Shown piece after piece: positions 25,185-32,289 of a DNA stretch of 64,000 nt. Both the position numbers and the translations under genes were made by a program. The notes under the pieces were generated by a model. The model was not told the origin of the DNA, did not search any database, and worked only from the letters and a program-made list of their open reading frames with translations. The first letter of the stretch is position 1, and each line of letters starts with the position of its first letter. Origin of the DNA: GCA-2687025 sp964473525. Lineage in GTDB: Bacteria; Poribacteria; WGA-4E; GCA-2687025. Where the stretch lies: contig CAYYPK010000036.1 in the NCBI GenBank assembly GCA_964473525.1, forward strand, positions 1-64,000, given 5' to 3'.

Positions 25185-26195
25185 ATGGGCGACCGAAGGC
25201 GCATTCTGTTGGACACGCACGGGAGGAAGCTAGAGCACATCTTCGAGCCCGAGGACCTCCAGCGGGTCAAGGACGCGGGCGACGTGATATGGGCGCGCAA
25301 CGAGCCGATGCCGGAGGAGGAGTGGCGCGCCGTGCGCGAGGACGTGTCTATCATCGTCACGGGGTGGTGGCGGTACGGCGACGTCCGTCAGTTCCCGAAC
25401 CTCGAGGCGATCCTGGAGGTTAGCGGCGGCCCGCCGAACCCAGCGTCTCTTGACTACGAGCGCTGCTTCGCGAACGGAATACGCGTGCTAAGCTGCGCGC
25501 CAGCGTTTGGTCGCGCAGTTGCGGAACTGGCGCTCGCGCTTGCCCTGGCCAGCACGCGTCACGTCGTCGACTGCCACGTCGAGTTCACGCAAGGGCGCGA
25601 GGGGTTCCTCCATGACGGAACCGCCCCGGGCAGCACGCTGTTCGGCAAGCCGATTGGCTTCATCGGCTTCGGTGGTCTCGCGCGCAACCTCAAGCCGTTG
25701 CTTGCTCCGTTTGGCTGCCCGATTTCCGTGTACGACCCGTGGCTGCCTACGACGTACCTCCGCGGTCAGGGCGTCACGCCGACGAGCCTCGACACCGTGA
25801 TGGCGCAGTCGAAGGTCATCTTCGTCCTCGCCGTACCAACGCCGGAAAATCGGGGCATGATCGACCGCGCCGCACTGGAGCTCGTACAGCCCGACGCCAC
25901 CTTCGCGCTCATCAGCCGTTCTCACGTCGTGGACTTCGACGCCCTGACGGAGTTTCTGCATGAGGGACGCTTCCGCGCCGCCATCGATGTGTTCCCCGAG
26001 GAGCCACCGCGCGCGGATCATCCCATCCGGCAGGCTCCTGGGGTCATCCTCTCCGCTCACCGCGCTGGCTCCATCAGCGACGCCCTACGGAACATCGGCC
26101 ACATTGTCGCTGACGATGTCGAGGCCCTGGCGGCCGGTCTTCCGCCAATGCACATGCAGTCTGTCCGCCCCGAGGCTATCCGGCGCCGGCCTTAA
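25185..26195 (+). CDS. D-isomer-specific 2-hydroxyacid dehydrogenase family protein
   Basis: The protein has 336 residues. The NAD-binding loop is IGFIGFGGLARNLKPLL (about 152-168). The catalytic Arg is in FALISRSHVVDFDAL, where the usual NTARG is altered to ISRSH but Arg remains. The Glu is within VFPEEPPRADHPIR and the His in LSAHRAGSISDAL. The family oxidises or reduces 2-hydroxy or 2-oxo acids. The N-terminal substrate domain shows ILEVSGGPPNPASLDY. Its end overlaps the end of the convergent nuoF gene by 20 bases. Probably single-gene transcription. Confidence 0.92.
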   Translation: MGDRRRILLDTHGRKLEHIFEPEDLQRVKDAGDVIWARNEPMPEEEWRAVREDVSIIVTGWWRYGDVRQFPNLEAILEVSGGPPNPASLDYERCFANGIRVLSCAPAFGRAVAELALALALASTRHVVDCHVEFTQGREGFLHDGTAPGSTLFGKPIGFIGFGGLARNLKPLLAPFGCPISVYDPWLPTTYLRGQGVTPTSLDTVMAQSKVIFVLAVPTPENRGMIDRAALELVQPDATFALISRSHVVDFDALTEFLHEGRFRAAIDVFPEEPPRADHPIRQAPGVILSAHRAGSISDALRNIGHIVADDVEALAAGLPPMHMQSVRPEAIRRRP

Positions 26196-27582
26196 CAACC
26201 GACGTCAGCGACGAGCGGGGCCACGCGTAGTTGTCCACTGGGCGCGCCGTAGCTTCCTCAATCGGCAGCACGCAGCACCCGCCATGCATCAGATGCGCTT
26301 CGAACTCAGGGCGGAACTTGCGCGTGAAGCTCACCGCGGGCCACGACACCGATATCCCAAAGTAGCAGATGACGTTCCAAGTGAACGCGTCCACGTCTGC
26401 GAGGCCACGGGCGATCTCCTCGATGCGCGCCAGGTCGTCCGGCTTTCCGCGACCCTCCTCAATGCGGCGCGCCACGTCCCTCAGCCACGGCGCGCGGGTT
26501 CGGCACGGCGCGCACTGTCCACAGGACTCATGTGCATAGAATGAGAGCAGGTTCGTCAGCGCCTTCACCATGCACGTGGTCTCGTCCAGCACGATGACTC
26601 CCCCGGACCCCAACATTGACGACGCCATGTGCAGCGACGTGAAGTCCATCGGCACGTCGAGTTCGTAGTGGCACAGCACGGGAGCTGAACTCCCTCCCGG
26701 AATCACCGCCTTGACGCCTCGCCCATCTGGGACGCCTCCGGCGACTTCAATGAGCTGCGCGGCCGTAACTCCCATCTCAAGCTCGTACGCGCCGGGCCGC
26801 GTGATGTGGCCACTCACCGAGTACAGCTTCGTGCCTGTGTTGACAGGGTCGACCCCGCGAGGAGCGTCCTCGTACCGCGTTCCCATTCCGGCGTACCATT
26901 CCGCTCCGTGGCGGAGGATGTGCGGGAGATTGCAGAGCGTCTCGACGTTGTGGACCATCGTTGGCGCGTCGAACAGCCCGCGTACCGCTGGGTAGAACGG
27001 CGGCTTTGCCCGAGGTTCTCCGCGCTTGCCTTCCACCGACTCGATCAGGGCGGTCTCTTCACCGCAGATATAGGCTCCGGCGCCGCTGTGCGTATGCACG
27101 TCCAGGGCGAAGCCTGATCGCGCGATGTTCGACCCGAGGAGGCCTGCGGCGTTAGCTTCGCGGATTGCGTCGCTCAGGAGGGCCAGCGGGCGGGCGAATT
27201 CACCGCGGAGATAGACGTACGCCGTGTGGACGCCCAGGGCGTAGCACGCGCAGATGATCCCCTCAATCAGGAGATGTGGGGAGCGCTCGAGCAAGTACCG
27301 ATCCTTGAACGTGCCCGGCTCGCTCTCGTCAGCGTTAGCGCAGAGATACCGCATAGGACCGTCGAGCGACATGAGGGACCACTTCTGGCCGACGGCGAAC
27401 CCAGATCCACCGCGGCCGCGAAGTCCTGAGGCCGCCACCTCGCTACGGACGCGCGACGGGTCCATTGAGAAGAGAGCGTCGAGCGCGGTGTAGCCTCCGC
27501 GGCGCCGGTAGACATCCAGCGTGTGTAGCCCTACCACGTCGAAGTCTCGCGTCAGCACACGGGTCTCAGGTACAGGCGGCAT
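26176..27582 (-). CDS. nuoF: NADH-quinone oxidoreductase subunit F-like protein (51 kDa type)
   Basis: The protein has 468 residues. NuoF/HoxF-type subunits take electrons from NADH through FMN and a 4Fe-4S cluster. FMN and NADH sites are GLRGRGGSGFAVGQKW (about 53-68), NADESEPGTFKDR (about 85-97) and YICGEETALIESVEG. The cluster ligands are SCGQCAPCR (about 350-358) plus Cys in NVICYFG (about 403). GAGGAG precedes the ATG at good distance. No other complex I gene, nuoE- or nuoG-like, is nearby, so it may serve a formate dehydrogenase, hydrogenase or other soluble partner encoded elsewhere. A CRP-type palindrome lies upstream. Confidence 0.93.
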   Translation of the reverse strand: MPPVPETRVLTRDFDVVGLHTLDVYRRRGGYTALDALFSMDPSRVRSEVAASGLRGRGGSGFAVGQKWSLMSLDGPMRYLCANADESEPGTFKDRYLLERSPHLLIEGIICACYALGVHTAYVYLRGEFARPLALLSDAIREANAAGLLGSNIARSGFALDVHTHSGAGAYICGEETALIESVEGKRGEPRAKPPFYPAVRGLFDAPTMVHNVETLCNLPHILRHGAEWYAGMGTRYEDAPRGVDPVNTGTKLYSVSGHITRPGAYELEMGVTAAQLIEVAGGVPDGRGVKAVIPGGSSAPVLCHYELDVPMDFTSLHMASSMLGSGGVIVLDETTCMVKALTNLLSFYAHESCGQCAPCRTRAPWLRDVARRIEEGRGKPDDLARIEEIARGLADVDAFTWNVICYFGISVSWPAVSFTRKFRPEFEAHLMHGGCCVLPIEEATARPVDNYAWPRSSLTSVVKAGAG

Positions 27583-27616
27583 CCTCCGGTCTCCTCATCC
27601 TCGCCACACACTGCCT

Positions 27617-27632
27617 TGTGAAATAGTTCACA
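27617..27632. promoter_or_regulatory. CRP/FNR-type palindromic operator upstream of nuoF
   Basis: TGTGAAATAGTTCACA is an exact TGTGA-N6-TCACA palindrome, the consensus half-sites of CRP-family regulators. It lies 35-50 bases before the nuoF start. On the minus strand a weak promoter (TTACAC, 18 bases, TATTTC) would overlap it, which would favour repression, but this promoter is uncertain. No CRP-family gene is in the window. Confidence 0.5.
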
Positions 27633-27741
27633 TAACGTGGTCAGTGTAAGCCGGCGGTTGGACGCAAGTCCAGCGCGGGAGGATTCAGGAGCGAATTCGG
27701 CCGCCCCGCGACCGGACGAGCCGGGCCGGTATGCAGAACGG

Positions 27742-28941
27742 CTAGTAGCGGCCGTATCGCTGGATGGCGGACATGATCAGCCGCATGCCTGTCAGACGCG
27801 AACCGTTGTTGATGCTGCCCGCTGTCGCGAACACGACGCCGCGCTTCTCGCGCGCCATCTCGAAATCACGCAGGAACTCCGCGACGATGCCCACCTCGTC
27901 GTTGCGGCTGTACGTGAACGGCGCCAGCACGCCCTGAATGACCGTTGTAGGCATGTGATAACGTATGTAGTCGACCAGCACGTTCGGCCCGAAGTTCACG
28001 GCGGTCATGTTCTCGCGCGCCAGGATGGGCACGATGTGCGCCATGTCCGAGTCGCTGTGCTGGTAGCGGCTGTCCTTCGGCCCCGGGCTGCACACCGCCC
28101 ACATCGTCTTCACGATGGGATAGGCGAACGCCTCGTACATCTCCGCGTTCAGGAGGGCGCAGTTGTCGTCGGCGAAGCTGAACCCGCGCGGCGCCGTCTC
28201 GGGAGTGTGCCCCGCCTCCTCGTCCTGCACGCGCATCTTCCCCAGCATGGCGCGGAGGATAGTGTCGCTGAGCCGTGACGCAAGAGCCGGGTCGTCCGCG
28301 ATCAGGTAGATCAACTCCTGCGCGCCGACCATGGATGTCGCGAACGTCACGGGTCCACGCTGACCGCGGTACAGCGGGGGCCGCGCCCCAGCCTCTAGCA
28401 GCGCCTCCCGCTTGTCGTCCCAGCCCTCCGGGAGCAGGAACCCGCGGAGATCGTCAAGTCTGTCGTCGACGCGATCCAGGAGCGCGCGAAGCTCGTCCGG
28501 CGAGTTGGCGGACGGATGCAGCCACCAACTCTGGCTGATCGGATCCCACCGGTTCTCCATCTCGAAGATGTCGTGTAGTTGCTTCACGGCCGGGAAGGCC
28601 GCCGTCTTCTCGCCAGGCGGTCGCTCGTTCAGCAGACGGCGCCCCACGATGCGCTCCGACTCGTCGTTGTATCTGCGTCCGATCTCGCTACGCCACTCGC
28701 CATCGCTCTGATAGCGCTCCCACTGCTGCGGGATATCGAGCTCCTCGAAGACGCACTCCCAGTTGCAGATCGCCCCAAGCGGCATCTGCGGGATGTCGTC
28801 TCCAAAGGGGTCGGCCGCAGCGACCGTTTGGTCCTCCCAGAACCGCTCAATGTCGACGGGGGCCAGACCGTCGTTGGCGTGGGCCTCCGCCACGAGCGCC
28901 TCCGCCGTCGCAATGTGTTGCGCCGTCAACTGAACTCTCAC
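27742..28941 (-). CDS. uroporphyrinogen-decarboxylase-like protein
   Basis: The protein has 399 residues from a GTG preceded by the strong site GGAGGGG. An ATG 13 codons upstream lies beyond that site and is rejected. The C-terminal two thirds look like the URO-D/MtaA TIM barrel: GPVTFATSMVGAQELIYLIA (about 200-220), then FADDNCALLNAEMYEAFAYP, SRYQHSDSDMAHIVPIL and NFGPNVLVDYIR. True HemE lengths are about 340-360 and HemE-specific motifs are absent. So a role as a corrinoid-type methyltransferase or unknown decarboxylase is more likely than heme synthesis. It is followed by the nuoF gene on the same strand after 159 bases. Confidence 0.85.
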   Translation of the reverse strand: MRVQLTAQHIATAEALVAEAHANDGLAPVDIERFWEDQTVAAADPFGDDIPQMPLGAICNWECVFEELDIPQQWERYQSDGEWRSEIGRRYNDESERIVGRRLLNERPPGEKTAAFPAVKQLHDIFEMENRWDPISQSWWLHPSANSPDELRALLDRVDDRLDDLRGFLLPEGWDDKREALLEAGARPPLYRGQRGPVTFATSMVGAQELIYLIADDPALASRLSDTILRAMLGKMRVQDEEAGHTPETAPRGFSFADDNCALLNAEMYEAFAYPIVKTMWAVCSPGPKDSRYQHSDSDMAHIVPILARENMTAVNFGPNVLVDYIRYHMPTTVIQGVLAPFTYSRNDEVGIVAEFLRDFEMAREKRGVVFATAGSINNGSRLTGMRLIMSAIQRYGRY

Positions 28942-29098
28942 ATATCCCCTCCTCTGCCGGAAACGCCATGATCGTGGCAAGTATAGCCACCCGATCGCGG
29001 CCTCCCACCCCGCAGGAAGACAGGTTGCTCCGACCGCTTGGCAGACATCATACTCCTTATGTGACGGGAGACGGCGCTGTAGTGGAGGGAGGGCCTAC

Positions 29099-30142
29099 AT
29101 GCATCTGCGACGGTTGCGCGTTGCAGGCATCGCGTGCGCGCTCGCCCTCCTTGGGGTCATAGCCCACGCGGGCGGTGCGACGACGGTGCACAGAATCGAG
29201 AGCGACGCCGTCGCTGGGAACATGATGGGCATCACGAACGTGCGTCCTCTGCTGGTCTACACGCCCGAGGGATACGAGGGCGGCGTCCGGCGCTACCCAG
29301 TCATCTACTGGCTCCCAGGGTGGCAGACCCCGGCCAGCACCGAGTACGTCGGTGCGCTGGACGCCGCCATCGCCAAGCGATGGATCCCTCCTGTCATCGT
29401 GGTGACCGTCGATGTCCGTGAGGGCGTGCTTATCCTGAATTCCCCGGTCTTCGGGGCGTGGGCGGACTTCCTGATGGACGAGGTAGTCCCGTTCGTTGAC
29501 GCCGAATACAGGACGATACCCGCCGCGAACGGCCGGGCGCTCATGGGTCATTCCACGGGCGGCTACGCGGCGATGCTCCTGCCTCTCCTGTACCCGGGCA
29601 TATGGCCCGCCGTCGGGCTGAACGACGCGTCCGTATGGGGCGCGTGCACGAGCTGGGGCGTTGCTGACCTGGACGACTTCAGCGAATACCGATCCCTCTC
29701 CGCTCAGGGCCGCGCCTGGGTACAAGTAGCTATCGCCACCTCGCCGAACATGGAGTCGCCGCGGCTGTACGACACGCCTGCGGAGGACGATGACGCCAGA
29801 CTGGCTTGGGAAGCCAGGTGTCTACAGGACGTGAACATGCTCCTCCAGCATCTGGACGCGCTGGCGCAGATCGAGATGATCGGCCTCGCACTGCCGAAGG
29901 AAGGGCGACAGACGAATAGACCCGCGAATGAGAACATGGTCCAGGCGCTGCGCAAGGTGGGGGCGCACCCACAGACGTTGTACGTTCGTGGAACACACGG
30001 GAGCCACCGCCCAGAACGCTTCGTCTTCCTCGCCGGGTTGGCGGCGTCGGCGCTCCTGCCGCCGTCCTTCGACACGTCCGACTCGCGGGCAGCGGCGTGG
30101 GGCGCCCTGAAGAGTGGGGTCGCCATTCCGAGCGCTAGATGA
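29099..30142 (+). CDS. secreted esterase-like alpha/beta hydrolase with weak WG tail
   Basis: The protein has 347 residues and a very strong ribosome site (GGAGGGAGG). Signal peptide is about 1-26 (VAGIACALALLGVIAHAGG). The fold is that of esterase D/antigen-85-like enzymes: RRYPVIYWLPGWQTP, then the nucleophile elbow LMGHSTGGYAAML (Ser near 152) and the His in VRGTHGSHRPERF. It may remove acyl groups from polysaccharides, by inference. The tail AAAWGALKSGVAIPSAR weakly resembles the WG tail of other exported proteins. It overlaps the end of the convergent DUF6785 gene by 8 bases. Confidence 0.9.
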   Translation: MHLRRLRVAGIACALALLGVIAHAGGATTVHRIESDAVAGNMMGITNVRPLLVYTPEGYEGGVRRYPVIYWLPGWQTPASTEYVGALDAAIAKRWIPPVIVVTVDVREGVLILNSPVFGAWADFLMDEVVPFVDAEYRTIPAANGRALMGHSTGGYAAMLLPLLYPGIWPAVGLNDASVWGACTSWGVADLDDFSEYRSLSAQGRAWVQVAIATSPNMESPRLYDTPAEDDDARLAWEARCLQDVNMLLQHLDALAQIEMIGLALPKEGRQTNRPANENMVQALRKVGAHPQTLYVRGTHGSHRPERFVFLAGLAASALLPPSFDTSDSRAAAWGALKSGVAIPSAR

Positions 30143-32063
30143 AGATCTTGTACGTGCTGATGCGCAGAACCGGGCCGATAATCGCCCACACGCTACCGAA
30201 GAAGTAGTCGCCGAGGATCAGCCCCAGGAAGAACGGAATCGCGCGGTTGTGCAGCCGGATACCGCCGTGTCGTAGGATAGCGAGCTTCAGGCACCAACTG
30301 ATGAAGACGGCGAACCAGAAGTACTCCATTGCGAAGCTGACCGCCAACGCGTAGCCCGCCGGGTGGAACGGCCACCACAGGAACCGCACGCGCATGGCTG
30401 TCATGAGTAGCACCAGGATGCTGCCTGCCCCGGCGAACATGATGCGCGGCAAGCTGGGAGCCGACGGGGCCACGAACCACCGCTGTAGTCGGTTAAACGA
30501 CTCCCTCCCAACCCACGACTTGAACCCGCCGAGGGTGTCCGCCCCGTCGATGTACGCGATGTGCAGATTTGCCCAGAACGTGGCCGCGATACTCACGGTG
30601 ATGGCCACCAGGAGCGCCCCGAGAATCCCTCGATTGCGAATCCCCGCGCCCTCGGCCATCTTGAACGCCTCCAACTGGTTCGGCATCGGGTGGTTCCGAT
30701 ACCCTCGGTTGAACCAGTAGAACAGGGCGAGCATGGTCTGACTTCGCGGCGAATACGGTCGCGAACCGGCGAACGAGATCATCATGTCGTGTGGGTTTAC
30801 GAAGTAGATCTCGTGGGGCGAACCAAGCTCGGCGCGCACACGGGTGATCGCGAACGACAGCGCGAAGTAGATCCCGAAGAACACCACGGCGACCCACGCC
30901 GACATCCCGGCCGCCGACGTGAACGCGAGCACCGCGGCTCCGCCACCGACTAGGCCGAGCAACGCCCACCGGTACGGCAACGGCTCGTTACTGTCGTCAG
31001 CCAACTCCGGCCGCCACGCGCCGACGAACACGGCGCGGATCTGCCGACGACTCGACCAGGCCGCGATGCCACACAGCGTCAGCCAGGCTCCCCAGCCCTG
31101 CTGCCCGAAGTACGGGAACTCCGGCAACGAGCGGAAGCCCGCGGCCGCGCCGAGAACCTGCTCCAGCCGACGGACGACATAGAAGAACCAGCACGAGAAC
31201 GACAGATCCAGCGGCATGAAGAACGCCAACCCGATCATGAAGGGGTACCCGGACACCGTCATGCCGCCGAGGGCGTTCCACGGCTTCGCGGTGAACTGCG
31301 ACCCGACGTTCACCTGCTTGATGTACTTGATGTACGGAACTTGCGGGAAGAGGTGGTGCAGCCCGTTCAGGACCGTGATGAAAGCCGCGACGCCGAACCC
31401 AAGCCACAGTCCCCGCTGTCGCAGCAGAGATACGCCGCCTCCCTCCACGAGCCGCATGGGCAGTTGGATGTTCGGGTAGGCGAGCTTCTCCTGCTCTGTC
31501 CATCGCCTGCGGACCACCGTGTTGATGCAGAGCATCATGAACATGAGGACGAGGACGAACGCGCCCCAGAAGGCGAGCGGCACGATCCACGGCCGGAAGT
31601 TCTCCGCGACGTAGATGCTCGATTCCCCCTCGTAGAAGCCGGCGAGCGTCTTGGGGTCGCTTACCGTCAGCCATGTGGGGATGTAGTGCCAGAAGAGCTC
31701 CGCCCACTCGTTCTCCGGCGTTGCGTGCCACATGGCGTGCACGATGGAGCCGAACATGTTCTGGAACATGTCGTGCCCAGAGAACGTCACGGACACGGCG
31801 TTCATGAAGTAGACCACAAGTAGTTCAGAACGCGTCAGCGCGTGGTCAGGCGCGAACCGCAGGGCGAGCAAGTTCAGCACGGTCAGCACGAACAGGAAGA
31901 AGACCGGCTGTACGAAGAGCGGCAGACACGAGCCGTCGAGAGAGTAGTAACGCGTCTCGACAACAGTGAGCCAGAAGACGCAGATCGGAATCAGCAGGGC
32001 GCCGATGACGACCGAGCGAAGCGTGACGCGGGACGTGGTGTTAGGTCGGGCGTGGTCCTTCAT
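30135..32063 (-). CDS. DUF6785-type multi-helix membrane protein (paralogue B)
   Basis: The protein has 642 residues and about 12-14 hydrophobic segments, and is a paralogue of the protein at 21232-23175. Shared landmarks are TRSELLVVYFMNAVSVTFSG, PENEWAELFWHYIPTWLTVS, RRRWTEQEKLAYPNIQLPM, YWFNRGYRNHPMPNQLEAFK and GLILGDYFFGSVWA. Both also show the FYEG-S segment before helix 5. It is an inner-membrane protein of unknown function, possibly a transporter. A TTGCCT, 18-base, TTAATT pair (32075-32104, minus strand) could be its promoter. No clear Shine-Dalgarno precedes the ATG. Confidence 0.9.
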   Translation of the reverse strand: MKDHARPNTTSRVTLRSVVIGALLIPICVFWLTVVETRYYSLDGSCLPLFVQPVFFLFVLTVLNLLALRFAPDHALTRSELLVVYFMNAVSVTFSGHDMFQNMFGSIVHAMWHATPENEWAELFWHYIPTWLTVSDPKTLAGFYEGESSIYVAENFRPWIVPLAFWGAFVLVLMFMMLCINTVVRRRWTEQEKLAYPNIQLPMRLVEGGGVSLLRQRGLWLGFGVAAFITVLNGLHHLFPQVPYIKYIKQVNVGSQFTAKPWNALGGMTVSGYPFMIGLAFFMPLDLSFSCWFFYVVRRLEQVLGAAAGFRSLPEFPYFGQQGWGAWLTLCGIAAWSSRRQIRAVFVGAWRPELADDSNEPLPYRWALLGLVGGGAAVLAFTSAAGMSAWVAVVFFGIYFALSFAITRVRAELGSPHEIYFVNPHDMMISFAGSRPYSPRSQTMLALFYWFNRGYRNHPMPNQLEAFKMAEGAGIRNRGILGALLVAITVSIAATFWANLHIAYIDGADTLGGFKSWVGRESFNRLQRWFVAPSAPSLPRIMFAGAGSILVLLMTAMRVRFLWWPFHPAGYALAVSFAMEYFWFAVFISWCLKLAILRHGGIRLHNRAIPFFLGLILGDYFFGSVWAIIGPVLRISTYKIFI

Positions 32064-32165
32064 GAGGCGTGAGTAATTAAAGCGAACACTAGGCCGTTAG
32101 GCAAGCCGGCATCGACCTGAACATCCGCGCCGGGACGTCGTTATTACTGAGGGAGCGCCTCGCCG

Positions 32166-32194
32166 TTGTGGTACGGACCTATGCGGTCTACAAT
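32166..32194 (+). promoter_or_regulatory. possible promoter of the first FlgD-tail gene
   Basis: TTGTGG and TACAAT with a 17-base spacer lie about 95 bases before the ATG at 32290, a reasonable sigma-70 match in the 226-base divergent gap. Confidence 0.35.
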
Positions 32195-32289
32195 CTTCCA
32201 CTCGTATTCGCGGGGAGGGACGGTCGCACCTACGGGCGGCCGACGTGTACGCACCAATATGCGGCGAGACCGCCGCCCTGAGGATGCTG

